64,000 nt of DNA from Cristatella mucedo (Eukaryota; Bryozoa; Phylactolaemata; Cristatellidae), in contig WPIO01000227.1 of assembly GCA_009760855.2 (NCBI GenBank), positions 77,001-141,000 of the forward strand, in the 5' to 3' direction. The translations under genes were made by a program, and so were the position numbers. The notes beneath the pieces are model-generated. The model was not told where the DNA came from. It did not search any database and saw only the letters and a program-made list of their open reading frames with translations. Of the stretch, positions 47,920-61,100 are shown piece by piece; position 1 is the stretch's first letter, and each line of letters starts with the position of its first letter.

Positions 47920-49754
47920 GATCACACAGTATGTGGTAACTTTAAATCCACACGTGGAAGCATGCAGTAGATGGCAGCCGAGTGCGGCCCCTTGCTTTAG
48001 GCAATCGTACTTAAATAATCTAATTCGCATGAGTTCGCAGCAGATCACACAGTATCTACATTCTCAAAATCCACTAGTAGGGCGTGCAGTAGCTGGCGAC
48101 AGAGTGCTGCACCTTGCATTAGGCCATTCGCACCCTAATACCTCATTTTGCATGAATTTGCAGCAGATCGCGGAATATTAGGACACCTCGAATCAGCTCG
48201 TCCCAACGTGTGGTAGCTTAATGCAGAGTGCTGCGCCTCACTTTAGGCAATTTAAACTCTAATAACTCATTTTGCATTAGTTTGCAGCATATCGCATGAT
48301 ATCTAGAAACTTTAAATCAACTTGTCGGGGCGTGTGGTAGCTGGCAGCAGAGTGCTGTGCCAAGATTTAGGCCATTCTCACTGGAATTCCTAGTTTCGCA
48401 TGAGTTTGCAGCAGATCGCACAATATCTATAAACTTTAAATCCACTCGTCAGAGCCTGCAGTAGCTGGCAGCAGAGTGCTTGCATTAGGCCATTCCCACT
48501 TGAATGCCTCATTTCGCGTGAGTTAGCTGCAGATTGCGGGATTTTAAGACACCTCAAATCGGCTTGCCGCAGCTAGCTGTAGCTTGCAGCAGAGAGTGGC
48601 ACCTTCCATTAGGCTATTCGCAATTGAATGACTTATTTTTCACGAGTTCGCAGCAGACCGTACAATAACTAGAAATTTTAAATCCACCCGTTGGAGCAAG
48701 CAGTAGCTGGCAGCTGACTGCTGCGCCTTGCTTTAGGCTATCGCACTTAACTAACTGATCTTGCATGAGTTTGCAGCAGATCGAACAATATCTACAAACT
48801 TTAAATCCACTCGTCAGAGCGTGCAGTAGCTGGTAGCAGAGTGCTGAGCGTTGCTTTAGGCCATTCACAATTGAATACCTCATTTCGCGTGAGTTCGCAG
48901 CAGATTGAGAAATTTAAAGTCACCTCAAATCTACTCGCCAAAGCTTGCTGTAGCTTGCTTTAGATAGCGGCGCCTACCTTTAGGCCATTCGCACTTGCAT
49001 AACTTATTTTTCATGAGTTCGCAGCAGATCGTACAATATCAAGAAACTTTAAATTTGCCCATCGGAGCAAGCAGTAGCTGGCAGCTGACTGCAGCGCCTT
49101 GCTTTAGGCTATCGCACTTAAATAACTGATTTCGCATGAGTTCGGAGCAGATCGAACAATATCTACAAACTTTAAATCCACTCGTCAGAGCTTGCAGTAG
49201 CTGGTCGCAGAGTGCTGCACCCTGCTTTAGGCTATTTGCACGTGAATGACTCGTTACGCATGAGTTCACAACAGATCTTGGAATATCTAGAAATATCCAA
49301 CCTGCTCGTCAAGGCGTGCAGTAGCTGGCAGCAGAGTGCAGTGCTTTGCTTTAGACAATTGCACTTGAAGAACTCATTTCTCATGAGTTCGCTGAAGATC
49401 GCAGAATAAAAAGGCATCTCAAATCTGCTCGTAGCAGAGTGAAGTAGGTTGCTGCAGAGTGGTGCGCCTTGCTTTAGGCCATTGACACTTGACTAACTTA
49501 TTTTGCATGAGTTCACAGCAGATTGCACAATATCTACAAACCTCGAATCTGCTCGTTGAAGCGTGAGGTAGCTTGCTGCAGAGTGAGGAGCCTTGCATTT
49601 AGCCATTCGCACTTGAATAACATTGTTTGGATTAGTTCGCAGCAGATCGCACACTATGTTGAAACTTTAAATCCATCCGTCGGAGCGTGCAGTAGCTAGC
49701 AGCAGTGTTCAGGCCATGCTTTAGGTAATCACACTTTAAAAACTCATTTCGGTT
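47920..49754. repeat. 124-bp satellite, family III, first segment
   Basis: Monomers with gagttcgcagcagatcgcac, aatatctagaaactttaaat, ccactcgtcagagcgtgcag, tagctggcagcagagtgctg and caatcgcacttgaataactc. The gatctcgg word of families I and II is replaced by gatcgcac or gatcgcgg. Subtypes include one with cgtcccaacgtg and one with agtatctacattctcaaaat. No genes are supported. Confidence 0.92.
48541..49270. repeat. 3-monomer higher-order repeat, two tandem copies
   Basis: Three ordered monomers: an aatttaaag/acctcaaat type with agcttgctgtagcttg, a gatcgtacaatat type with ggagcaagcagtagctgg, and a gatcgaacaatatctacaaac type. They occur at about 48541-48905 and again at about 48906-49270, roughly 365-370 bases each. 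A third copy lies at about 52135-52510. Confidence 0.75.
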
Positions 49755-50275
49755 GAGTTTGAAGCAGTTCGCTGAATATAAAGACACCTCGATACTGCTC
49801 GTTATATCGTGTGATAACTTGCTGCAGAGTGCGGCGCCTTGCATTAAGCCATTCACACTTGAATCGCTTATTTTGCATGAGTTCACAGCAGATCGCACAC
49901 TATCTAGATACTTAAAATCAACCCGTCAAGGCATGCAGTAGCTCGGAGCAGAGTGCAGGCCTTGCTTTAGGCAATCGCACTTGAATAACTCATTTCGCTT
50001 GAGTTTGCAGCAGATCGCGGAATATAAAGACACCTTGATACTGCTCTTTATAGCGTGTGATAACTGGCTGCAGAGTGCGGTGCTTTGCATTAGGCCATTC
50101 ACACTTGAATAACTTATTTTGCATGAGCTCACGGCAGATCGCACAATATCTAGATACTTTAAATCAACCCGTCAGAGCATGCAGTAGCTTGCAGCAGAAT
50201 GCAGCAGAATGCAGCTCCTTGCTTAAGGCAATCGCACTTGAATATCTCATTTCGCTTGAGTTTGCAGCAGATCGC
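49755..50275. repeat. First family IV dimers inside family III
   Basis: Two copies of the alternating dimer: a monomer with aatataaagacacctcgat, actgctcgttat and gtgtgataact, then a monomer with gatcgcacactatctagata and cttaaaatcaacccg. They lie ahead of the main family IV array and are separated from it by about 3 kb of family III monomers. Confidence 0.8.
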
Positions 50276-53200
50276 TGAATATAAAGATTCCTCGAATCTG
50301 CTCGTCTCAGTGTGTTGAAACTTGCTGCAGAGTGCTGCTCGATGCATTAGGATATTCGCACTCGAATAACTTATTTTGCATGAGTTCGCTGCAGATCAGC
50401 GGAATATTTAGACACATCGAATCTGGTCGTCTTTGCATGTTGACAGCTGCTGCAGAGTGGGGCGCTTTGCTTTAGGCCATTTGAACTTAAATAACTCATT
50501 TTGCATGAGTTCGCAGCAGCTCGGACAATATCTAGAAACTGTAAATTCAGCCGTAGGAGCATGCAGTAGCTGGCAGCAGAGTGCAGGGCTTTCCTTTAGG
50601 CAATCGCACTTAATAACTCATTTCGCACGAGTTTCCAGCTGATGGAACAATATCTATAAACTTTTAATCCACTCGTCAGATCGTGTGGTAGCTGGCAGCA
50701 GAGTGCTGCACCTTGCTTTAGGCAATCGCACTTGAATAACTCATTTCGAATGAGTTAGCAGCAGAAGGAACATTATCTACATTCTCAAAATCCACTAGTC
50801 AGGCGTATGGTTGCTGGCTGCAGAGTGCTGCACTTTGCATTTGGCCATTCGCACCCTAATAACTCATTTTGCATGAGTTTGCAGCAGATCGCGGAATATG
50901 AGGACACCTCGAATCAGCTCGTCCCATCACGCGGTAGCTTGCTGCATAGTGCTGGGCCTAGCTCGAGGCCATTTGAACTTTCCTAACTCATTTTGCATTA
51001 GTTCACAGTATATCCCACGATATCTAGCAACTTTAAATCAACTAGTCGGGGCGTGTGGTAGCTGGCAGCAGAGTGCTGTGCCTTGATTTAGGCCATTCGC
51101 ACTTGAATAACTCATTTTGCATGAGTTTGCAGCAGATCGCGGAATATTAGGACACCTCAAATCAGCTCGTCCCAACGTGCAGCAGCTTGGTGCAGAGTGA
51201 GGCGCCAGGCTTTATGCCATTTGAACTTTCATGAATCATTTCGCATTGGTTCCCAACATATCCCACGATATCTAGAAACTTTAAATCCACTAGTCGGGGC
51301 GTGTGGTAGCTGGAAGCAGAATGCGGTGCCTTGCTTTAATCCCTTCACACTTGAATACCTCATTTTGCATGAGTTCGCAGCAGATTGAGGAATTTAAAGA
51401 CACCTCAAATCTGCTCGTCTTTGCGTGTTGAAACCTGCTGCAGAGTGTGGCGCTTTGCTTTAGGCCATTTGCACTTGAATAAATCATTTTGCATGAGCTC
51501 TCAGCAGCTCGGACAATATCTAGAAACTGTGAATACAGCCGTAGGAGCGTGCAGTAGCTGGCAGCATAGTGCAGTGCTTAGCTTTAGGCAATCTCACTTG
51601 AATGACTCATTTCGCATGAGTTCCCAGCAGATTGAACAATATCTACAAACTTTAAATCCACTCGTCAGATCGTGCGGTAGCTGGCAGCAGAGTGCTGCAC
51701 GTTGCTTTAGGCAATCGCACTTGAATACCTCATTTCGCATGAGTAAGCAGCAGAAGGAACAATATCTTCATTCTCAAAATCCACTAGTCGGGCGTGCGGT
51801 AGCTGGCTGCAGAGTTCTGCACCTTGCATTAGGCCATTGGCACCCTAATATTTCATTTTGCATGAGGTTTCAGCAGATCGCAGAATAGTAGGACACCTCG
51901 AATCAGCTCGTCCCAACATGCAGTAGCTTGCTGCAGAGTGCGGCGCCAAGCTTTATTCCATTTGAACTCTAATAACTCATTTCGCATTAGTTTGCAGCAT
52001 ATCGCTCGATATCTAGAAACTTTAAATCCACTAGTTGTGGCGTGTGGTACCTGGCAGCAGTGTGCGGAGCCTTGCTTTAGGCCATTCACACTTGAATACC
52101 TCATTTCGCGTGAGTTTGCAGCAGATTGAGGAATTTAAAGACACCTCAAATCTACTAGCCACAGCTTGCTGTAGCTTGCTGGAGATAGCGGCGCCTAGCT
52201 TTAGGCCATTCGCACTTGAATAACTTATTTTTCATGAGTTCGCAGCAGATCGTACAATATCTAGAAACTTTAAATCCCCCCATCGGAGCAAGCAGTATCT
52301 GGCAGCTGACTGCACCGCCTTGCTTTAGGCTATCACACTTGAATAACTGATTTCGCATGGGTTCGCAGCAGATCGAACAATGTCTACAAACTTTCAATCC
52401 ACTCGTCAGAGCATGCGGTAGTTGGTAGCAGAGTGCTGCACCCTGCTTTAGGCTATTCACACGTGAATGACTCGTTTCGCATGAGTTCACAACAGATCTT
52501 AGAAAATCTAGAAACATTCAATCTGCTCGTTGGAGCGTGCAGTAGCTGACGGCAGAGAGGAGCGCGTTACTTTAGACAATTGCACTTAAAGTACTCATTT
52601 CGCATGAGTTCGCAGCAGATCGCGGAATTAAAAGGCATCTCAAATCTGCTCGTAGCAGCTTGAAGTAGCTTGCTGCAGAGCTGGGCGCCTTGCTTTAGGC
52701 CGTTCGCACTTGAATAACCTATTTTGCATGAGTTCGCAGCAGATTGCACAATATCTACAAACCTCGAATCTGCTCGTGGCAATGTGGTGTAGCTGGCAGT
52801 AGAGTGATATGCCTTGATATAGGCTATTTGCACTTGAATAACTCATTTCGCATGAGTACTCAGCATATCGCAAAATATAAAGACACCTCGAATCTGCTCG
52901 TCTCAGCATGTTAAAAGTTGCTGCAGAGTGCCCCACAATGCATTAGGATATTCGCACTAGAATAACTTATTTCGCACGAGTTCGATGCAGATCGCGGAAT
53001 ATAAAGACCCCTCAAAACTGCTCGTCTTTGCGTGTTTAAACCTGCTGCAGTGTGTAGTGCCTTGCCTTAGGCCATTTGCACTTGAATAACTCATTGTGCA
53101 TGAGTTCACAGCAGCTCGGACAATCTCTATAAACTGTATATCCAGCCGTCGGAGCCTGCAGTAGCTGGACAGAGTGCTGCACCTTGCATTAGGCAATTCG

Positions 53201-53300
53201 CAATTGAATATCTCATTTCGCGTGAGTTAGCTGCAGATTGGGGAATTTAAAGACACATCAAATTTGCTCGCCAGAGCTTGCCGTAGCTTGCTACAGACAG
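50276..53300. repeat. 124-bp satellite, family III, second segment
   Basis: Family III monomers again, with repeated runs of several monomers. The run with cagcagctcggacaatatct and agccgtaggagc occurs near 50515 and 51505, about 990 bases (8 monomers) apart. The run with ctcaaaatccactagt and cgtcccaacgtg-like text occurs near 48055, 50780 and 51770. A third copy of the 3-monomer repeat is at about 52135-52510. No genes are supported. Confidence 0.9.
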
Positions 53301-54837
53301 TGGCGCCTTGCATTAAGCCATTCACACTTGAATGGCTTATTTTGCATGAGTTCACAGCAGATCGCACAATATGTACATACTTTAAATCAAAACGTCATAA
53401 CCTGCAGTAGCTGGCAGCAAAATGCAGCTTCTTGCTTAAGGCAATCGCACTTGAATAACTCATTTCGCTTGAGTTTGCAGTGGATTGCAGAATATAAAGA
53501 CACCTCGATACTGCTCGTTATAGCGTGTGATAACTGGCTACAGAGTGCAGCACTTTGCATTAGGCCATTCACACTTAAATAACTTATTTTGCATGAGTTC
53601 ACAGCAGATCGCACAATATCTAGATACTTTAAAAAACCCATCAAGTCATGCAGTAGCTCGGAGAAGAGTGCAGGCCTTGCTTTAGGCAATCGCAATTGAA
53701 TAACTCATTTCGCTTGAGTTTGCAGCATATCGCGGAATATAAAGGCACCTCGACACTACTCGTTATATCGTGTGATGACTTGCTGCAGATCGCGGCGGCT
53801 TGCATTAAGCCATTCACACTTGAATAGCTTATTTTGCATTAGTTCACAATAGATCGCACAATATCTAGATACTTTAAATCCACCCGTCAAGGCATGCAGT
53901 AGCTCGGAGCAGAGTGCAGGCCTTGCATTAAGCCATTCAAACTTGAATAGCTTATCTTGCATAAGTTCACAGCAGATCGCACAATATCTAGATACTTTAA
54001 ATCAACCCGTCTAAGCGTGTGGTAGCTTGCAGCAAAGTGCAGCTACTTGGTTTAGGCAATCGCACATAAATAATTCATTTCGGTTAGGTTTGCAGCAGAT
54101 CGCTGAATATAAAGACACCTCGATACTGCTCGTTATAGCGTGTGATAACTTGCTGCAAAGTGTGGCGCCTTGCATTAGGCCATTCACACTTGAATAACCT
54201 ACTTAGCATGAGATCGCAGCAGATCACACATTATATAGATACTTTAAATCAACCAGTCTAAGCGTGCCGTAGCTTGCAGCAGAGTGCAGCTCCTTGGATT
54301 AGGCTATCGCACATGAATAACTCATTTTGGTAAAGTTTGCAGCAGATTACTGAAAATAAAGACACCTCGATACTGCTCGTTATATCGTGTGATACCTTGA
54401 AGCAGATTGCGGCGCCTGGCATTAGGGCATTCACACTTGAATAGCTTATCTTGCATGAGTTCAAAGCAGATCACACATTATTTAGATAATTTAAATCGAC
54501 CCGTCAGAGCGTGCAGTAGCTTGCAGTAGAGTGCAGCTCCTTGATTTAGGCAATCGCATATGAATAATTCATTTCGGTTAAGTTTGCAACAGGTCGCTGA
54601 ATATAAAGACACCTCGATACTGCTCGTTATAGCGTGTGATAACTTGCTGCAGAGTGCGGTGCCTTGCATTAAGCCATTCACACTTTAATATCTTATCTTG
54701 CATGAGTTCACAGCAGATCGCACAATATCTAAATACTTGAAATCCACCAGTTAAGGCATGTAAAAGCTCGGAGCAGAGTGCAGACCTTGCTTTTGGCAAT
54801 CGCACTTGAATAACTCATTTCGCTTAAGTTGGCAGCA

Positions 54838-55330
54838 GATCGCTGAATATTAAGTCACCTCGATAATACTCGTTATATCGTGTGATGACTTGCTGCAGAG
54901 TGCGGCGCCTAGCATTAGGTAGTTCACTCGTGAATAACCTACTTTGCAGGACTTCACAGCAGATCGCAGAATATCTAGATACTTTAAATCAACCCGTCAA
55001 GTCATGTAGTCGCTCGGAGAGGAGTGCAGGCCTTGCTTTAGGCAATTGCACTTGAATAACTCATTTCGCTTGAGTTCGCAGCAGATCGCTGAATATTAAG
55101 TCACCTCGATAATACTCGTTATATCGTGTGATGACTTGCTGCAGAGTGAGGCGCCTAGCATTAGGTAGTTCACTCGTGAATAACCTACTTTGCAGGACTT
55201 CACAGCAGATCGCACAATATCTAGATACTTTAAATCAACCCGTCAAGTCATGCAGTCGCTCAGAGAGCAGTGCAGGCCTTGTTTTAGGCAATCGCACTGG
55301 AATAACTCATTTCGCTTGAGTTTGCTGGCA
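54838..55330. repeat. Two near-identical adjacent dimers
   Basis: The dimer at 54838-55083 is repeated from 55084 with few differences. Both share unusual variants: aatattaagtcacctcgata, ttaggtagttcactcgtg and tttgcaggacttcac. The offset of 246 is one dimer. Neighbouring dimers lack these variants, so this is a recent local duplication. Confidence 0.85.
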
Positions 55331-55870
55331 GATTGCAGAATATAAAGACACTTCGTAACTGCTCGTTATGGCGTGTGATAACTTGCTGCAGATTGCGGCG
55401 CCTTGCATTAGGCCATTCACACTTGAATAGCTTATTTTGCATGAGTTCACAGCAGATCGCACAATATTTAGATACTTAAAATCAACCAGTCTAAGCATGC
55501 TGTAGCTCGGAGCAGAGTGCAGGCCTTGCTTTACGCAATCGCACTTGAATAACTTACTTTGCATGAGATCGCAGCAGATTGCACAATATCTAGATACTTT
55601 TAAATCAACCCGTGTAACCGTGCGGTAGCTTAAAGCAGAGTGCAGCTCCTTGGTTTAGGCAAACGCACTTGAATAACTCATTTCGCTTAAGTTTGCAGCA
55701 GATCGCGGAATATAAACACACCTCGATACTGCTCGTTATAACGTGTGATAAATTGTTGCTGAGTGAGGCGCCTGCATCAGGCCATTTACACTTGAATAGC
55801 TTATCTTCCAAGAGTTCACAGCAGATCGCCCAAAATCTATATACTTTAAATCAACCCGTCAAGGCATGCA

Positions 55871-56900
55871 GTAGCCCGGTGCAGAGTGCTGGCCTTACTT
55901 AAGGATATCGCACTTGAACAACTAATTTCGCTTAAGTTTGCAGCAGATCGCGGAATATAAAGACACCTTGCTACTACTCGTTATAGCGTGTGATAACTTG
56001 CTGCTGAGTGCGTCGCCTAGCATTAGGCCATTAAAATTTTAATAACCTATTTTGCATGAGATCGCAGCAGATCACACAATATCTAGATACTTTAAATGAA
56101 CCCGTCAAGGCACGCAGTAGCCCGGAGCAGAGTGCTGGCCTTACTTAAGGCAATCGCACTTGAATAACTCATTTTACTTAAGTTTGCAGCAGATCGCGGA
56201 ATATAAAGACACCTTGCTACTACTCGGTATAGCGTGTGATAACTTGCTGCAGAGTGCGTCGCCTTGCACTAGGCCATTAAAATTTTAATAACCTATTTTG
56301 CATGAGATCGCAGCAGATCACACAATATCTAGATACTTTAAATCAACCAGTCAGTGCGTGCAGCAGCTTGCATCAGAGTGCAGCTCCTTGCTTTAGGCAA
56401 TTGCACTGGAATAACTCATTTCGCTTGATTTCGCAGCACATCGCTGAATATTAAGACACCTCGATACTACTCGTTATATCGTGTGATGACTTGCTGCAGA
56501 GTGCTGAACCTTGCATTAAGCCATTCACACTTGAATAGCTAACTTTGCATTAGTCTACAGCAGATCGCACAATATCTAGAACCTGTAATTCAACCCGCCA
56601 GTGTGTGCAGTAATTTGCAGCATAATGCAGTGCCTTGCTTCAGGCAATCGCACTTGAATAACTCATTTCGCTTGAGTTTGCAGCAGATCGCTGAATATAA
56701 AGACACCGCGATACTGCTCGTTATATGTGTAATAACTTGTTGCAGAGTGCCGCGCCTAGTATTAGGTAGTTCACTCGTGAATAACCTACTTTCAGGACTT
56801 AACAGCAGATCGCACAAAATCTAGATACTTTAAATCAACCCGTGAAGTCTTGCAGTCGCTCGGAGAGCGTGCAGGCCTTGTTTTAGGCAATCGCACTGGA
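55871..56900. repeat. 1,230-bp-offset duplication, copy 1
   Basis: Matches 57101-58130 at a constant offset of 1230 (gtagcccggt at 55871 and 57101; cccgtcaag at 56101 and 57331; tgcagtcgct at 56851 and 58081). Shared rare variants include cattaaaattttaataacc and ttatatgtgtaataacttg. The offset equals about ten 123-bp monomers. Confidence 0.88.
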
Positions 56901-57100
56901 ATAACTCATTTCGCTTGAGTTTGCGGGCAGATTGCAGAATATAAAGACACTTCAATACTGCTCGTTATAGCGTGTGATAACTTGCTGCAGAGTGGGGCGC
57001 CTTGCATTGGGCCATTCACACTTGAATAGCTTATCTTGCATGAGTTCACAGCAGATCGCACAAAATCTATATACTTTAAATCAACCCGTCAAGGCATGCA

Positions 57101-58130
57101 GTAGCCCGGTGCAGAGTGCTGGCCTTACTTAAGGATATCGCACTTGAATAACTAATTTCGCTTAAGTTTGCAGCAGATCGCGGAATATAAAGACACCTTG
57201 ATACTACTCGTTATAGCGTGTGATAACTTGCTGCTGAGTGCGTCGCCTAGCATTAGGCCATTAAAATTTTAATAACCTATTTTGCATGAGATCGCAGCAG
57301 ATCACACAATATCTAGATACTTTAAATGAACCCGTCAAGCCACGCAGTAGCCCGGAGCAGAGTGCTGGCCTTACTTAAGGCAATCGCACTTGAATAACTC
57401 ATTTTACTTAAGTTTGCAGCAGATCGCGGAATATAAAGACACCTTGCTACTACTCGGTATAGCGTGTGATAACTTGCTGCAGAGTGCGTCGCCTTGCACT
57501 AGGCCATTAACATTTTTATAACCTATTTTGCATGAGATCGCAGCAGATCACACAATATCTAGATACTTTAAATCAACCAGTCAGTCCGTGCAGCAGCTTG
57601 CATCAGAGTGCAGCTCCTTGCTTTAGGCAATTGCACTGGAATAACTCATTTCGCTTGAGTTCGCAGCAGATCGCTGAATATTAAGACTACTCGATACTAC
57701 TCGTTATATCGTGTAATGACTTGCTGCAGAGTGCTGATCCTTGCATTAAGCCATTCACACTTGAATAGCTGACTTTGCATTAATCTACAGCAGATCGCAC
57801 AATATCTAGAACCTGTAATTCAACCCGCCAGTGTGTGCAGTAATTTGCAGCATAATGCAGTGCCTTGCTTCAGGCAATCGCACTTGAATAACTCATTTCG
57901 CTTGAGTTTGCAGCAGATCGCTGAATATAAAGACACCTCGATACTACTCGTTATATGTGTAATAACTTGTTGCAGAGTGCCGCGCCTAGCATTAGGTAGT
58001 TCACTCGTGAATAACCTACTTCCAGGACTTCACAGCAGATCGCACAATATCTAGATACTTTAAATCAACCCGTGAAGTCTTGCAGTCGCTCGGAGAGCGT
58101 GCAGGCCTTGTTTTAGGCAATCGCACTTGA
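57101..58130. repeat. 1,230-bp-offset duplication, copy 2
   Basis: Nearly identical to 55871-56900 by eye. Similarity falls off after about 58130, where tttgcgtgagttcgcag replaces tttcgcttgagtttgcggg. The open frames at 56603-56824 and 57833-58054 look alike only because they lie in this duplication. Confidence 0.88.
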
Positions 58131-61100
58131 ATAACTCATTTTGCGTGAGTTCGCAGCAGATCGCTGAATATAAAGACACCTCGATACTACCCGTTATATT
58201 GTGTGAGTACTTGCTGCAGAGTTCGGCGCCTAGCATTAGGGAGTTCACTCGTGAATAACCTAATTTGCAGGACTTCACAGCAGATCGCACAATATCTAGA
58301 TACTTTAAATCAACCTGTCAAGTCATGCAGTCGCTCGGAGAGCAGTGCAGGCCTTGTTTTAGGCAATCGCACTGGAATAACTCATTTCGCTTGAGTTTGC
58401 GGGCAGATCGCAGAATATAAAGACACTTCGTAACTGCTCGTTATAGCGTGTGATAACTTGCTGCAGAGTGCGGCGCCTTGCATTAAGCCATTCACACTTT
58501 AATAGCTTATCTTGCATGAGTTCACAGCAGATCACACAATATCCAGATACTTTAAATCAACCCGTCAAGGCAGGCAGTAGCTCGGAGCAGAGTGCTGGCC
58601 TTGCTTCAGCCAATCGCACATGAATAACTCATTTCGCTTAAGTTTGCAGCAGATCGCGGAATATAAAGACACCTTGATACTGGTCGTTATAGCGTGTGAT
58701 AACTTGCTGCGGACTGCGTCGCCTAGCGTTTGGCCATTCACACTTAAATAACTTTATTTGCATTAGTCCACAGCAGATCGCACAATAGCTAGATACTTTA
58801 AATCAACCAGCCAGAGCGTGCAGTAGTTTGCAGCATAATGCAGCTCCTTGCTTTAGGCAATCGCACATGAATAACTCATTTTGGTAAAGTTTGCAGCAGA
58901 TCGTTGAAAATAAAGACACCTCGATACTGCTCGTTATATCGTGTGATGACTTGCTGCAGATTGCGGCGCCTTGCATTAGGCCATTCACACTTGGATAGCT
59001 TATTTTGCATGAGTTTAAAGCAGATCGCACAATATCTAGATACTTTAAATCAACCCGTCTAAGAGTGTCATAGCTTGCAGCAGAGTGCTGCTCCTTGGTT
59101 TAGGCAATCGCTTATGAGTAACTCATTTTGGTAAAGTTTTCAGCAGATCACTGAATATGAAGACACCTCGATACTGCTCGTTATGTCGTGTGATAACTTG
59201 CTGCGGAGTGCGTAGCCTTGCATTAAGCTATTCACACTTAAAGAACCTACTTTGCATGAGATCGCAGTAGCTCGCACAATATCTAGATACTTTAAATCGA
59301 CCCGTCGAAGCGTGCGGTAGCTTGCAGCATAATGCTGCTGCTTGGCTTAGGCAATTACAAATGAATAACTCATTACGGTTTAGTTTGCAGCAGATCGCTG
59401 AATATAAAGACTACTCGATACCGCTCGTTATAGCGTGTGATAACTTGCTGCAGAGTGAGGTGCCTTGCATTAGGCCATTCACCCTTGAATAGCTTATTTT
59501 GCATTAGTTCACTGCAGATCGCACAATATCTAGACACTTTAAATTAACCCGTCAGATCGTGCAGTAGCTTGCAGCAGAGTGCAGCTCCTCGCTTTAGGCA
59601 ATCGCACTTGAATAACTCATTTCGGTCGAGTTTGCAGCAAATCGCTAAATATAATTACACCTCGATACTGCTCGTTATAGCCTGTGATAACTTGCTGCAG
59701 AGTGCGGCGCCTAGCATTAGGCCATTCACACTTGAATAGCTTATCTTGCATGAGTTCACAGCAGATCGCACAATATCTAAATACTTTAAATCAACCCGCC
59801 AGAGCGTGCAGTGGTTTGCAGCATAATGCAGCACCTTGCTTCTGGCAATAGCACTCGAATAACTCATTTCGCCCTAGTTTGCAGCAGATCACTGAATATA
59901 AAGGCACCTCGATACTACTCGTTATATCGTGTGATGACTTGCTGCAGAGTGCGGTGCCTTGCATTAAGCCATTCACACTTGAATAGCTTATTTTGCATGA
60001 GTTCACAGCAGATCGCACAATATCAAGATGCTTTAAATCCACCCATTCAAGCGTGCAGGAGATGGCGGCAGAGTGGGGGGCCTGGTTGTAGGCAATCGCA
60101 CATAAATAACTCCTGTCGGTTGAGTTTGCAGCAAATCGCTAAATATAAATACACCTCGATGCTGCTCGTTATAGCGTGTGATAACTTGCTCCAGAGTGAG
60201 GTGCCTTGTATTAAGCCATTCACACTTGAATAGCTTATCTTGCATAAATTCAAAGTAGATCGCACAATATCTAGATACTTTAAATCAACCCGTCTGAGCG
60301 TGCAGTAGCTTGCAGCAGAGTGCAGCTCCTTGCTTTAGGCAATCGCACTTGAATAACTCATTTCGCATGAGTTTGCAGCAAATCGCTAAATATAAATACA
60401 CCTCGATACTGCCCGTTATAGCGTGTGATAACTTGCAGCAAAGTGCGGCGCCTAGCATTAGGCCATTCACACTTGAATAACCTACTTTGCTTGAGATCGC
60501 AGCAGATCGAACAATATCTAGATACTTTAAATCGACCCGTCGAAGCGTGCGGTAGCTTGCAGCATAATGCTGCTGCTTGGCTTAGGCAATCGCACATGAA
60601 TAATTCATTTCGGTTAAGTTTGCAGCAGATCTCTGAATATAAAGGCACGTCGATTCTACTTGTTTTATCGTGTAATGACTTGCTGCAGAGTGCGGCGCCT
60701 AGCATTAAGCCATTATAATTTGAATAGCTTATTTTGCATAAATTCACAGCAAATCGTACAATATCTAGATGCTTTAAATCAACCAGTTCAAGCGTGCTGG
60801 CGCTGGCGGCAGAGTGCGGCGCCTTGCTGTCGGCATTCGCACATGAATAACTCATTTCGGTTGAGTTTGCAGCAGATCGCTGAATACAAAGACACCTCGA
60901 TACTGCTAATTATAGTGTGTGATAACTTGCTGCAGAGTGCGGCGCCTAGCATTAGGCCATTCACACTTGAATAACCTACTTTGCATGAGATCGCAGCAGA
61001 TCGCACAATATCTAGATAATTTAAATCAACCCGTCGAAGCGTGAGGTAGCTTGCAGCATAATGCTGCTTCTTAGCGTAGGCAATCACACATGAATATCTC

